Positions 18,478-30,929 of a stretch of 64,000 nucleotides of DNA are shown here, piece after piece. The stretch is from NCBI RefSeq assembly GCF_900114705.1, contig NZ_FOTW01000004.1, forward strand, positions 62,001 to 126,000. The letters are read 5' to 3'. Each line of letters opens with the position of its first letter. Position 1 is the stretch's first letter. Origin of the DNA: Rugamonas rubra. Lineage in GTDB: Bacteria > Pseudomonadota > Gammaproteobacteria > Burkholderiales > Burkholderiaceae_D. The notes beneath the pieces are model-generated. The model was not told the origin of the DNA. It worked only from the letters and a program-made list of their open reading frames with translations, and did no database searches. Made by a program: the position numbers and the translations under genes.

Positions 18478-18897
18478 CTAGGTGTTGCCGATGGTCAGGT
18501 GGGCCGGCACCGCCTCGGCCGACAGGAACAGCCAGTCGTGGTTGGCCAGCCGCACCGCCACCCCCTCGACGTTGAAGCGGCCCAGCAGGTCGGGGGTGAA
18601 GAACAGCTGCGGCCCGGCCTCGTAGCCGGCGCCGGTGAGCACCACGAACATCTTGCACAGGCCGGCCTCGATGGCCAGCGCCTCGGCCGACAGCCGCGCC
18701 AGGCGGCCGCGGCCGGTCTGCATCAGGCCGCCGAGCGAACGGCTGTAGACGAAGGCCAGCTCCTTGCCGTCCTGCTGCCATTGGCGCAGCTGGCGCCAGG
18801 CCGGGCCGTCGGCGCCGGCGATGGCCGGCGGCTGCGCCGAGGGCCGGGCCGGCGGGGTGGCCGGCGCGCCGGCGGGCGGATTGATCAGAGCCGTCAT
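18478..18897 (-). CDS. Conserved-looking protein of unknown function
   Basis: The 139-residue product is not recognised. The first 35 residues are Pro/Ala-rich and probably disordered; residues 36-139 look like one compact alpha/beta domain (AWRQLRQWQQDGKELAFVYS, LCKMFVVLTGAGYEAG, LFFTPDLLGRF, VRLANHDWLFLSAE). There is no signal peptide or membrane segment. ATG 18897 is chosen because GGAG lies just upstream (TGGAGAGTGTC before ATG). It ends 53 bases before thiL, so the two could share a transcript. Confidence 0.6.
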   Translation of the reverse strand: MTALINPPAGAPATPPARPSAQPPAIAGADGPAWRQLRQWQQDGKELAFVYSRSLGGLMQTGRGRLARLSAEALAIEAGLCKMFVVLTGAGYEAGPQLFFTPDLLGRFNVEGVAVRLANHDWLFLSAEAVPAHLTIGNT

Positions 18898-19201
18898 GAC
18901 ACTCTCCACAGCAAGGGGGATGTGGACGAGCATACAACAAAGCCGGGCCCGGCAGGAGGGGTCGGCTTATTGATGTCTACAATCGCTATTCCAGCAACAA
19001 TAGACAAAAATGATCAATTTGGGAAACCGATCATATTTGCCGATTCGATAGCCATTTACCGCTCATCATTCGGTAAAACCCCGGTTTTTCGCCGTCCACG
19101 CCTCATTTCGTCACAGGACTTGGTAAAAATACCTAGCTAATTGAAAGAATTGGTCTGATAAAATCGTAAGCTTTCCGATCGTACAAACAGGAAGGCAGCA
19201 C
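18898..19201. other. Intergenic region upstream of maeB
   Basis: These 304 bases are markedly AT-rich from about 18965 to 19195 and are the promoter and leader of maeB. A good ribosome binding site (AGGAAGG) ends about 7 bases before ATG 19202. I found no convincing -35/-10 pair or operator palindrome and no gene. Confidence 0.5.
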
Positions 19202-21520
<2,319 letters not shown>

Positions 21521-21566
21521 GCGGCCGCGCCCGCCGCGCCCGCCGCGCCAGCGCGGCGGCGCCAAG

Positions 21567-21601
21567 GCCAGCACCCGTCCGGGTGCTGGCTTTTTTTTTT
21601 T
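21567..21601 (+). terminator. Rho-independent terminator of maeB
   Basis: GCCAGCACCC, loop GTCC, GGGTGCTGGC forms a perfect 10-base stem followed by eleven T residues (21591-21601), a textbook intrinsic terminator 46 bases after the maeB stop. Confidence 0.95.
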
Positions 21602-21699
21602 GCGCCGGCACCGGCGCGGGGCGCCATATTGATGCATGTCAAACAATATTGCATCGACGCTGAAAATTACCCTGTAACAAGATGTAATTGTTGTAATAG

Positions 21700-22848
<1,149 letters not shown>

Positions 22849-22858
22849 GGTGGACGCC

Positions 22859-23794
22859 GTGGCCAGCCCGACCCAGCTGCAGTTCCTCTCGCCGCAGCGC
22901 GAGGGCGCCGGCAAGCGCGCCCTGGTCACCGGCCTGGCCGGTTTCACCGGCCGTTACATGGCGGCCGAGCTGGCCGCCGCCGGCTACCGCGTGTTCGGCA
23001 CCACCACGCCGGGCCACGCGGCCGACGCCGACTGCTACGCCGTCGACCTGTGCGACCGCGCCGGCGTCGCCGCCATGGTGGCCGAGGTGCGGCCGGACGT
23101 GGTGGCCCACCTGGCCGGCATCGCCTTCGTCGGCCACGCCGACGTCGAGCAAATCTACCGCGTCAACGTGGTCGGCACGCGCAACCTGCTCGAGGCGCTG
23201 GCGGCCCAGCCGCACAAGCCGTCGGCGGTGCTGCTGGCGTCGAGCGCCAACATCTACGGCAACACCGAGGTCGAAGTCATCGGCGAGGACGTGCGCGCCG
23301 CGCCGGCCAACGACTACGCCGTCAGCAAGCTGGCGATGGAGTACATGGCCGGCCTGTGGCGCGACAAGCTGCCGCTGGTCGTCACCCGGCCGTTCAACTA
23401 CACCGGCGTCGGCCAGCACGACAACTTCCTGCTGCCGAAGATCGTCGGCCACTTCCGCCGCGGCGAGACCGACATCGAGCTGGGCAACCTGAACGTGGCG
23501 CGCGACTTCTCCGACGTGCGCATGGTGGCGGCCAGCTACCGCCGCCTGCTGGCCGCCGCGCCGGCCGGCCGGACCTTCAACATCTGCTCCGGCCAGGCCT
23601 ATTCGCTGGGCCAGGCGCTAGCCATGATGGCCGACATCGCCGGCTACCGTATCAAGGTCCACGTCAACCCGGCCTTCGTGCGCGCCAACGAGGTGGCCCG
23701 CCTGGTCGGCGACAAGCGCCGCCTGGAGGCCGCCGTCGGCGCCATCGCCGCGCCGCCGCTGGCCGACACGCTGCGCTGGATGTACCTGGCGTGA
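22859..23794 (+). CDS. rmd: GDP-6-deoxy-D-mannose reductase (GDP-D-rhamnose synthesis)
   Basis: This 311-residue SDR enzyme reduces the Gmd product to GDP-D-rhamnose. It has ALVTGLAGFTGRYMA for NAD(P) binding, VVAHLAGIAFVGH, the SSANIYG serine region, DYAVSKLAMEYMAG (Y-x3-K), RPFNYTGVGQ and LGNLNVARDFSDVR. A close alternative is the fucose-synthase family, but the RmD-like VTRPFNYTGxGQ pattern favours Rmd. GTG 22859 is preceded by AAGGTGG at good spacing; GTG 22850 would add three residues. It starts about 10 bases after gmd and its stop overlaps the next GTG. Confidence 0.87.
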   Translation: MASPTQLQFLSPQREGAGKRALVTGLAGFTGRYMAAELAAAGYRVFGTTTPGHAADADCYAVDLCDRAGVAAMVAEVRPDVVAHLAGIAFVGHADVEQIYRVNVVGTRNLLEALAAQPHKPSAVLLASSANIYGNTEVEVIGEDVRAAPANDYAVSKLAMEYMAGLWRDKLPLVVTRPFNYTGVGQHDNFLLPKIVGHFRRGETDIELGNLNVARDFSDVRMVAASYRRLLAAAPAGRTFNICSGQAYSLGQALAMMADIAGYRIKVHVNPAFVRANEVARLVGDKRRLEAAVGAIAAPPLADTLRWMYLA

Positions 23795-24948
23795 GCGCGC
23801 CGCGCGTCGCGCTGTCCACCACCACCGCCGAACCGGGCCTGACCGGCGGCCGCCTCGACGGCATCGGCGTCTACAGCCGGGCGCTGCTGGGCGCGCTGCC
23901 GCAGGCCGGCTGGCAGGTGCGGCCGTTCTCCTTCGCGCCGCCGGGCGGCGCCGCCGCGCTCAGCGTCGGCCGGGCGCTGCCGCGCTCCTTCGCCGGCGCC
24001 ACGCTGCGCGACCTGCTGCTGCCGTCGGCGCTGGCGCCGCTGCGCCTGCCGGCCGACCCGGCCGACGGCCGCGTGCCCGAGTTGTTCCACGCCACCGACT
24101 ACCGCATCGTGCGCATCGACCGGCCGGTGGTGGCGACGCTGCACGACGCCCTGCCGATCGCCCATCCGGAATGGTGCAACCCGCGCCTGCGCCGCCTGAA
24201 GAACTGGCTGCAGGGCCGGGCGGCGCGCCGGGCCGACCACGTCATCGCCGTCTCGCAGTACGCCGTGGCCGAGCTGGTCGAGTGCTTCGGCGTCGACCAG
24301 CGCCGCATCAGCGTGGTGCCCAACGGCGTCGGCGACGAGTGGTTCGAGGCGCCGGCCGCCGCCGCCGTGGCCGCCACGCTGGCCCGGTACGGCCTGCGGC
24401 CGGGCTATTTCCTGTTCGTCGGCACGCTGCAGCCGCGCAAGAACGTCGAGCGCCTGCTCGAGGCCTACCTGGCGCTGCCGCCGGTGCTGCGCGCGGCGCG
24501 CCAGCTGGTGGTGGTCGGCGCGCCCGGCTGGCGCAGCGCCGAGCTGACCCGGCGCCTGGCTGCGGCGCGCCAGAACGGCGAGAACGTGGTCTGGCTCAGC
24601 GCCCTGACCGAGCACGAGCAGCTGCGCCACCTGTACGCCGGCAGCGGCGTGTTCGTCTTCCCCTCGCTGTACGAGGGTTTCGGCATCCCGGTGGTCGAGG
24701 CCTTCGCCGCCGGCGTGCCGGTGGTCAGCTCGAACGCCACCTCGCTGCCGGAGGTGTGCCGCGGCGCGGCGCTGGAGGTCGAGCCGAGCTCGGTGGCCGA
24801 GCTGGCCGCCGCCATGGCCGCCATGGCGCGCGACGAGGCGCTGCGCGCGCGCCACGTCGCCGCCGGCCGCCGCCGCGCGCTCGAATTGACCTGGGCCGAG
24901 ACGGCCCGCCGCACCAGCGCCGTGTATCATTCCGTCCTTTCATCCTGA
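23791..24948 (+). CDS. Glycosyltransferase family 4 (GT-B), probably a rhamnosyl- or mannosyltransferase
   Basis: The 385-residue GT-B enzyme begins at GTG 23791, overlapping the rmd stop (GTGA). An N-terminal half with DGIGVYSRALLGAL and FHATDY is followed by a typical GT4 C-terminal half: VPNGVGDEWF, YFLFVGTLQPRKNVERLLEAY, LYAGSGVFVFPSLYEGFGIPV and the VEAFAAGVPVVSSN motif. It should transfer a nucleotide-activated sugar, most likely D-rhamnose given the neighbours, to a growing surface polysaccharide. It resembles WbpZ of the Pseudomonas A-band cluster in position, which is only an analogy. Confidence 0.85.
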   Translation: MSAPRVALSTTTAEPGLTGGRLDGIGVYSRALLGALPQAGWQVRPFSFAPPGGAAALSVGRALPRSFAGATLRDLLLPSALAPLRLPADPADGRVPELFHATDYRIVRIDRPVVATLHDALPIAHPEWCNPRLRRLKNWLQGRAARRADHVIAVSQYAVAELVECFGVDQRRISVVPNGVGDEWFEAPAAAAVAATLARYGLRPGYFLFVGTLQPRKNVERLLEAYLALPPVLRAARQLVVVGAPGWRSAELTRRLAAARQNGENVVWLSALTEHEQLRHLYAGSGVFVFPSLYEGFGIPVVEAFAAGVPVVSSNATSLPEVCRGAALEVEPSSVAELAAAMAAMARDEALRARHVAAGRRRALELTWAETARRTSAVYHSVLSS

Positions 24949-24987
24949 CCGCGCCCGCCGCGATCCGCCAGCCCCTTGCCCCCTACC

Positions 24988-26112
24988 ATGCGCGTCCTCC
25001 ACTTCTACAAGACCTACTACCCCGACTCCTGGGGCGGCATCGAGCAGGTCATCCGCCAGATGTGCGTCGGCACCGGCCGCCTCGGCGTGCGCAACGAGGT
25101 GCTCACGCTGACCCGCGACAAGGACCCGTCCGACCTCGAGTTCGAGGGCCACATGGTGCACCGCATGCCGCTCGACTTCGAGATCGCCTCGACCGGCTTC
25201 TCCTTCGCCGCCATCCGCAAGCTGGCGCGCCTGGCGCGCCAGGCCGACGTGATCCACTACCACTTCCCGTGGCCGTTCATGGACCTGGCCCACTTCATGG
25301 CGCGCATCGACAAGCCCAGCGTGGTGACCTACCACTCCGACATCGTGCGGCAGAAGAACCTGCTGCGCGTCTACACGCCGCTCAAGCAGCGTTTCCTGCG
25401 CAGCGTCGACCTGATCGTGGCGACCTCGCCCAACTACCTGGCCTCGTCGCCGGTGCTGGCGCGCTACACCGACAAGGTCCGCACCATCACCTACGGCCTC
25501 GACAAGAGCATCTACCCGGAGCCGGGCCAGGCGGTGCGCGACAAGTGGCGCGCCCAGTGCGGCGGGCGCTTCTTCCTGTTCATCGGCGTGCTGCGCTACT
25601 ACAAGGGCCTGCACATCCTGCTCGACGCCGTCGCCGCGCTGGACTACCCGGTGGTGATCGTCGGCGCCGGCCCGATCGAGCGCGAGCTCAAGGCCCACGC
25701 CGAGCGGCTCGGCCTGCACCACGTGATGTTCGTCGGCGCGCTCGAGGAGGTCGACAAGATCGCCCTGCTGCAGCTGTGCTACGCCATGGTCTTCCCGTCG
25801 CACCTGCGCTCGGAGGCCTTCGGCATCTCGCTGCTCGAGGGCGCGATGTTCGGCAAGCCGATGATCTCCAGCGAGATCGGCACCGGCACCACCTACATCA
25901 ACATCGACAACGACACCGGCCTGGTGGTGCCGCCGGACGACCCGGCGGCGCTGGGCGCGGCCATGCGCACCCTGTGGGAGCAGCCGGCGCTGGCCGCCGC
26001 CATGGGCGAGCGCGCCGAGGCGCGCTACTGGGAGCTGTTCACCGCCGAGAAGATGGCCGAGAACTATGCCGGGCTGTACCGCGAACTGGCGGCGCGCCCG
26101 GCCAAGCGCTGA
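24988..26112 (+). CDS. Glycosyltransferase family 4 (GT-B)
   Basis: The 374-residue product opens with MRVLHFYKTYYPDSWGGIEQVI, the usual GT4 acceptor-side start, and continues with DVIHYHFPWPFMDL. The donor side shows FFLFIGVLRYYKGLHILLDA, VIVGAGPIERELK and SEAFGISLLEGAMFGKPMISSEIG (the E-x7-E motif). ATG 24988 is preferred over an in-frame TTG at 24976. It follows the other glycosyltransferase by about 40 bases and is likely the last gene of the D-rhamnose cluster. No transporter or polymerase is in this window. Confidence 0.86.
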   Translation: MRVLHFYKTYYPDSWGGIEQVIRQMCVGTGRLGVRNEVLTLTRDKDPSDLEFEGHMVHRMPLDFEIASTGFSFAAIRKLARLARQADVIHYHFPWPFMDLAHFMARIDKPSVVTYHSDIVRQKNLLRVYTPLKQRFLRSVDLIVATSPNYLASSPVLARYTDKVRTITYGLDKSIYPEPGQAVRDKWRAQCGGRFFLFIGVLRYYKGLHILLDAVAALDYPVVIVGAGPIERELKAHAERLGLHHVMFVGALEEVDKIALLQLCYAMVFPSHLRSEAFGISLLEGAMFGKPMISSEIGTGTTYINIDNDTGLVVPPDDPAALGAAMRTLWEQPALAAAMGERAEARYWELFTAEKMAENYAGLYRELAARPAKR

Positions 26113-26365
26113 GGTCATCGGCGCAAGGTTTGATTTTGCGCAAACCGCGATCTTGATATGACGCTAACATTGCGTCGAACTCCCGGCCCCGGTTGTGGTC
26201 ACAGCAACGCCAACAACAATGTTATCGGCGGCCCACTGTGTGACGCAACGACATGGCCGGACGCGGGAGTTCACCCCCGTCCGCCGCCCGCCGTCATCCG
26301 TTGTCCGCGATCCGCCCGCCGCAAGCGGCACTCCGCGACGCCATCCCCGTCCTCGCCATCCCGCC

Positions 26366-27073
26366 TTACAGCCAGCCCTGGTCGCGCGCCATGCGCGCCG
26401 CCTCGGTGCGGTTGGCCGCGCCCAGCTTGCTGATCGCCTCCGACAGGTAGTTGCGCACCGTGCCCTCGGACAGGCAGGCGATGCGGGCGATCTCCAGCGA
26501 GCCGGCGCCGTCGGCGGCCAGCTGCAGCACCTGGCGCTCGCGCGCCGTGAGCGGATCGCGCTGGCCCCAGGACTGCACCGCCAGCTCGGGATCGACCACC
26601 TGGCCGCCGCCGTGCACCGTGCGGATGGCCCGCGCCAGCGCCTCGGCCGGCGCGTCCTTGAGCAGGTAGCCGGCCACGCCGGCGTCGAGGGCGCGGCGCA
26701 GGTAGCCGGCGCGGCCGAAGGTGGTGACGATGATGACGCGGGCGCGCCGGTTCTGCGCGCGGATCTGCTGGGCCAGCTCGAGCCCGCCCATGCCGGGCAT
26801 CTCGATGTCGGACAGGACGATGTCCGGCGCCAGTTCGGCGATCTGGCGCAGCGCCTCGGCGCCGTCGCCGGCCAGGCCGGCGATGACGAAGTCCGGCTCC
26901 AGCGCCAGCAGGGCGGCCAGGGCGCCGCGCACCAGCGCCTGGTCCTCGGCGATCAGGATGCGGATCGGTCGGGCCGCGATCGGTCGGGCCTCGCTAGGCC
27001 GGGCCTCGCCAGGCCGGGCCGCGCTCGGTTCGGCCGCGCGCGGCGGCGCCTGGTTCGGCGTGGCGCCGCTCAT
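26366..27073 (-). CDS. NarL/DesR-type response regulator with a repeat-encoded N-terminal extension
   Basis: The 235-residue protein has a receiver domain (about 38-155, ILIAEDQALVRGAL, phospho-acceptor in IVLSDIEMPGMGG, K in YLLKDAP) and a LuxR-type HTH at the C-terminus (LTARERQVLQLAADGAGSLEIARI, GTVRNYLSEAISKLG). The first 37 residues are unusual: five 5-residue repeats (AAEPS, AARPG, EARPS, EARPI, AARPI) encoded by 15-base tandem repeats at 26963-27037. Its start overlaps the stop of the kinase gene by ATGA, so the pair is a DesK/DesR-like two-component system. Confidence 0.93.
   Translation of the reverse strand: MSGATPNQAPPRAAEPSAARPGEARPSEARPIAARPIRILIAEDQALVRGALAALLALEPDFVIAGLAGDGAEALRQIAELAPDIVLSDIEMPGMGGLELAQQIRAQNRRARVIIVTTFGRAGYLRRALDAGVAGYLLKDAPAEALARAIRTVHGGGQVVDPELAVQSWGQRDPLTARERQVLQLAADGAGSLEIARIACLSEGTVRNYLSEAISKLGAANRTEAARMARDQGWL
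26963..27037. repeat. Five tandem 15-bp repeats inside a response-regulator gene
   Basis: Five consecutive units of about GATCGGTCGGGCCGC, each 15 bases and differing at a few positions, lie in frame near the 5' end of the minus-strand regulator gene. Being a multiple of three, copy-number change would keep the frame and change linker length only. Confidence 0.85.
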
Positions 27074-28155
27074 GGCAGCGCCGCCGTGGCGGGCAGCGAG
27101 AGGCTGAGCCGCAGGCCGGGGCCGGCCGCCAGCGCCATGGCGCCGCCGTGCGCCTCGACGCGCTCGCGCATGCCGCGCAGGCCGTTGCCCGGCACGACCG
27201 GCGCGGCCGCCGCGCCGTTGTCGCTGATGTCGCAGTGCACCCGGCCGTCCGCCTGGCGCAGCGCGATGTGGCAGGTGCTGGCGCCGGCGTGGCGCACGAT
27301 GTTGGTGACCGCCTCGCGCAGCGCCAGCGACAGCACGTTCTCCACCGCCGCCGGCAGCGCCAGCGGCTCGATCCGCGTTTGCAGCGCCACGCCGGCCGTC
27401 TGCAGCGCCTTGTCGGCCTGGGCCAGCTCGAAGGGCAGGCCGGCGCTGCGGTAGCCGACGATGGCCTGGCGCACCTGGCGCAACGCGTCGCGCGCGCTGT
27501 CCTCGACCTCGCGCATCTCCGCCTCGGCGCGTTGCGGTTCGCTCGCCACCAGGCGCCGCGCCAGCTCGCTCTTCAGGGCGATCAGCGACAGGGTGTGGCC
27601 GAGCACGTCGTGCATGTCGCGCGCGATGCGCTCGCGCTCGGCGATCTTCGACAGGTGCTCGACCTCCTCCTGCTTGCGCAGCAAACGGCCGGCGGCGCGC
27701 CGGCTCTCGTGGAAGTGGATCAGCGGGCCGGCGATGAACACCGGCAGGACCAGCACCTGCAACAGGAAGGTCTGCCGCGGCTGCAGCAGCCAGGCGGTCA
27801 GCGCGCCCAGCAGCACGTTGGCGGCGACCAGCAGGAAACCCTGGCGCGGCCGTTCGAAGCCGGCGCCGGCGCAGGCGCTGTAGATGAAGAACACCGCCGC
27901 GCCGGGGTTGTGCGGCGCCGACAACATGCCCAGCGCGGTGATCATCAGCGCGTTGCGCCACAGGGCGGCGCCGTCCAGCCAGTAGCCGCGGAAGTACAGC
28001 AGTAGGAACAGCGGTAGCGTGGCGGCGGCCAGGGCTAGCTGGAAGGCGCTGTGCGGCCGCAGGAAATAGGGGACCACGTAGATGCCCAGGTAGACCAGCC
28101 AGAGGTAGGGCGTGCGGCCGGTTTCCGGCGTGGAGGGCAGCAGTGTCAAGCGCAT
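27070..28155 (-). CDS. DesK-type sensor histidine kinase (HisKA_3)
   Basis: The 361-residue membrane kinase has an N-terminal region of about five hydrophobic helices (YLWLVYLGIYVVPYF, LALAAATLPLFLLLYF, LMITALGMLS, LLVAANVLLGALTAWL, LQVLVLPVFIAGPLI). A HisKA_3 dimerisation domain follows, with the phospho-His in ERERIARDMHDVLGHTLS. The C-terminal ATPase domain has LREAVTNIVRHAGAS, DISDNG and GNGLRGMRERVEAHGG. ATG 28155 is chosen; an in-frame TTG at 28209 is possible. The kinase gene precedes and overlaps its response regulator. Confidence 0.9.
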   Translation of the reverse strand: MRLTLLPSTPETGRTPYLWLVYLGIYVVPYFLRPHSAFQLALAAATLPLFLLLYFRGYWLDGAALWRNALMITALGMLSAPHNPGAAVFFIYSACAGAGFERPRQGFLLVAANVLLGALTAWLLQPRQTFLLQVLVLPVFIAGPLIHFHESRRAAGRLLRKQEEVEHLSKIAERERIARDMHDVLGHTLSLIALKSELARRLVASEPQRAEAEMREVEDSARDALRQVRQAIVGYRSAGLPFELAQADKALQTAGVALQTRIEPLALPAAVENVLSLALREAVTNIVRHAGASTCHIALRQADGRVHCDISDNGAAAAPVVPGNGLRGMRERVEAHGGAMALAAGPGLRLSLSLPATAALP

Positions 28156-28252
28156 GCGGGCTTTCGAGGTGGCGACGGCGGCGCGCGGGCCGTCTTGTTT
28201 GGATGGCAATGGGGGGCATTGTAGCGGCGCCGGCGCCGCCGCGCCAATCGGT

Positions 28253-29023
28253 TCAGCGCAGGCCGGCCAGCAAGCGCTTGGCCCAGCCGTGCTGCGGCGC
28301 GGCGTCGAGCACCTGCTGGACGTTGGCGCGCGCCTCGTCGCGCCGGCCGTCCGCCTTCAGGGCGACGGCGCGCCACAGCAGGGCGTCGTTCAGGCCCCAG
28401 TTGGCGGCCGAGGCCTCGGCCCGTGGCAGGTGGGCGATGACGCTGTCGAAGTCGGCCAGGGCCAGGGCGCGGTCGCCGCCGAACAGGGCCGGCGTGTACA
28501 GCCGCGAGATGCCGGCGAACAGGCGCACGCGCGGCTGCTCGGGCGCCAGCCGCAGCGCCTCGGCGATGGCCTGGTTGGCCTTGACGCCGAGCAGCGGCCC
28601 CTTGAGCGGGCTGCGCGAGATCTGCAGGCCGTAGACGCCGGCCAGCATGGCCAGCGCCTCGGCCTGCTGCGGCTCGGCGCGGCCGGCCAGGCCTTCGAGG
28701 CGCAGGCGGGCGCGCTCGAGGGCGGCGCCGATCGCCGCGTCGTTGCGCTTGGCGTCGGCCAGGCCGGCGTTGGCCAGGCGGTAGTCGGCGTAGGCGGCGG
28801 CCAGCTCGGCCTCGGCGCCGTCGCCGGCCAGCGCGTTCAACTCGCCGCTGACGGCGCCCAGGGTGGCGACGTCGGCCTGCCAGCTGGCCGCCTCGATGCG
28901 CTGGTAGTCGGGCAGGTAGTCGTGCGCGGCGGCGGCGCGGGCCGGGCCGGCGAGGGCCAGGGTCAGGCCGAAAGCCAGGCCGAGGGCGCGGGCGAGCAGG
29001 GTGGGGCGGGTGGTGTGCGACAT
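28253..29023 (-). CDS. Secreted TPR-like protein of unknown function
   Basis: The 256-residue product starts with a clear signal peptide (about 1-30, LARALGLAFGLTLALAGPARA). The rest is alanine-rich and helical, with alternating small and large residues typical of TPR repeats, e.g. DALLWRAVALKADGRRDEARANVQQVLDAAPQ near the C-terminus and LYTPALFGGDRALALADFDSVIAHLP in the middle. It is probably periplasmic and may scaffold another protein. ATG 29023 has GGAG 6 bases upstream. I do not recognise a named family. Confidence 0.7.
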   Translation of the reverse strand: MSHTTRPTLLARALGLAFGLTLALAGPARAAAAHDYLPDYQRIEAASWQADVATLGAVSGELNALAGDGAEAELAAAYADYRLANAGLADAKRNDAAIGAALERARLRLEGLAGRAEPQQAEALAMLAGVYGLQISRSPLKGPLLGVKANQAIAEALRLAPEQPRVRLFAGISRLYTPALFGGDRALALADFDSVIAHLPRAEASAANWGLNDALLWRAVALKADGRRDEARANVQQVLDAAPQHGWAKRLLAGLR

Positions 29024-29126
29024 GGGTGGCTCCAAGTGGGGTGTGTGCTGGATGCACTGGTGCCATTGTCGACGCCGGCGCCGCTTCCCGGTAGTGATGC
29101 GGATCAGCGCCGGCGGGTGACTTTTG

Positions 29127-30929
29127 TCATGCCGGGCCGGCCGGCGCCGGCGCCGCCTCCAGCGCGGCGGCGATGCGCGCCAGCTCGCGGTGCAGCTGGG
29201 CCGGCGCCACCGGCTTGTGCAGCAGCGGCACGCCGCTGTTGCGCGCCTCGCGCAGGCGCACCGGCGCGGTGTCGCCGGTGATCAGCAGGGCCGGCAGCGC
29301 GCGCCCGGCCTGCTGGCGCAGCGCGGCGATCGCCTCGGCGCCGGTGTGCTGGCCGCGCAGCCGGTAGTCGCTGACGATCAGCTCGGGGCGCAGCTCCGGC
29401 GCCAGCGCCAGCGCCTGCTCGACGCCGTCGGCGGCGGCGCAGTCGCAGCCCCATTCCCGCAGCAGGGCCTGCATGCTGGCGCGGACGATGGCGTCGTCGT
29501 CGATCAGCAGCACGCGCATCGCCAGCGGGCGCAGCTGCTGCGGCGCCGCCTCGTCCGCCTCGGCCGGCGCCGCCCGCAGGGCCAGCGGCAGGGTCAGGCG
29601 GAACACGCTGCCGCGCCCCGGCCGCGAGGCCAGCGCCAGCGGCGCCTCGAGGATGCGCGCCAGGCCGCGGGCGATCGACAGGCCCAGGCCGAGGCCCTTC
29701 TGGCGGTCGCGCTCGGGGTTGCCGAGCTGGTGGAACTCCTGGAAGATCTCCTGCTGCTGGCCGGCGGCGATGCCGATGCCGGTGTCCCACACCTCGACCA
29801 CGGCGGCGCCGGCGTGGCGGCGGCAACCGACCAGGATGCCGCCGCGCTCGGTGTAGCGCACCGCGTTCGACACCAGGTTGCGCAGCACCAGCTCGACCAA
29901 CGCCGGGTCCGACTGCAGCACCAGCTCGCTGTCGCGGGTGCGGTAGATCAGGCCCTTGGCGTCGGCCTGCGGCGCCAGCTCGCTCTCGATCTTGGCCAGC
30001 AACGGCTGCAGGCGGAACGGCGCCGGGTGCGCCTCGACCACGCCGGCCTCGATGCGCGAGAAGTCGAGCAGCGTGTGCAGCATGCTGGCCGAGGCCTCGG
30101 AGGCCGAGCGGGCGCTGGCCAGCACCTCGTGCTGGGCCGGCGTCAGCGGCGAGCGCGCCAGCACCTCGAGGAACAGGCCCTGGGCGTGGATCGGTTGGCG
30201 CAGGTCGTGGCTGGCGGCGGCGAGGAACTTCGACTTGGCCAGGTTGGCCTGCTCGGCCGCGCGCAGCGCCCGCTGCGCCTTGTCGCTCTCGACGCGCAGC
30301 TGGTCGATCAGCTCGATGTTGTCGAAGCGCAGCTGGATCGCCGCGCGCGCCGCCCGCGAGCTGTTGCGGCCCTGGCTGAGCAAACTCATCAGGTAGACCA
30401 GCACCGCCATGCCCAGCGCCTGGAAGGCCAGGTCGCCCAGCGACCACACCTTGGCCGCCAAGGCGCCCAACTCGAACACGCAGAACACGGCGAACACCGG
30501 CAGCACCGGCGAGAGCAGCGACATGGAGTTGCCGACGATGCCGGCCAGCACCGCCACCACCAGGATGCTGTTGGCCGCCGACGCCGGGTCCAGCCCGGCG
30601 AAGGCCAGCGCGCCCCAGGCGGCGCCGTCGACGGCGTTGAGCACGATCAGCCGGCGCGTCAGCCGGTCGGCGTGCTCCGGCAGGATGGGCGCGCGCAGCA
30701 GGCGCCGCGCGTCCCAGCTGGCGAACACCTTCGAGCCGATCACGGCGCCGCACCACAGGCGCAGCGCGACGGCGTTGTCCGGCGTGGCCAGCGTGTAGAC
30801 CAGCAGCAGGGCGACGACAATGGCCGGCAGCAGCGAGCTGCCCATGTTGCCCATCAACAGGCGCGCCTGCTCGGCGCGGATCAGCCGCTCGGTGTCGGCG
30901 GCGGCCGCCGGTCCGGCCGGGCTAGCCAA
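29127..30929 (-). CDS. Hybrid sensor histidine kinase with C-terminal receiver
   Basis: The 600-residue protein has about six hydrophobic helices in its first 200 residues, a coiled-coil linker, and HisKA with the phospho-His in FLAAASHDLRQPIHAQGLF. ATPase motifs are LRNLVSNAVRYT, DTGIGI and GLGLGLSIARGLA. The C-terminal receiver has VLLIDDDAIVRASMQALL and phospho-acceptor in LIVSDYRLRG. SHDLRQP is typical of kinases paired with NarL-type regulators. The start is a TTG (30929) that overlaps the upstream regulator's stop, so translation is probably coupled; an internal ATG about 25 codons in is the alternative. Confidence 0.88.
   Translation of the reverse strand: MASPAGPAAAADTERLIRAEQARLLMGNMGSSLLPAIVVALLLVYTLATPDNAVALRLWCGAVIGSKVFASWDARRLLRAPILPEHADRLTRRLIVLNAVDGAAWGALAFAGLDPASAANSILVVAVLAGIVGNSMSLLSPVLPVFAVFCVFELGALAAKVWSLGDLAFQALGMAVLVYLMSLLSQGRNSSRAARAAIQLRFDNIELIDQLRVESDKAQRALRAAEQANLAKSKFLAAASHDLRQPIHAQGLFLEVLARSPLTPAQHEVLASARSASEASASMLHTLLDFSRIEAGVVEAHPAPFRLQPLLAKIESELAPQADAKGLIYRTRDSELVLQSDPALVELVLRNLVSNAVRYTERGGILVGCRRHAGAAVVEVWDTGIGIAAGQQQEIFQEFHQLGNPERDRQKGLGLGLSIARGLARILEAPLALASRPGRGSVFRLTLPLALRAAPAEADEAAPQQLRPLAMRVLLIDDDAIVRASMQALLREWGCDCAAADGVEQALALAPELRPELIVSDYRLRGQHTGAEAIAALRQQAGRALPALLITGDTAPVRLREARNSGVPLLHKPVAPAQLHRELARIAAALEAAPAPAGPA

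Noticed and set aside
19141..19164. TTGAAA…TAAAAT as a maeB promoter
   Set aside because: The spacing is 12 bases, too short for a sigma-70 promoter; no better pair was found.
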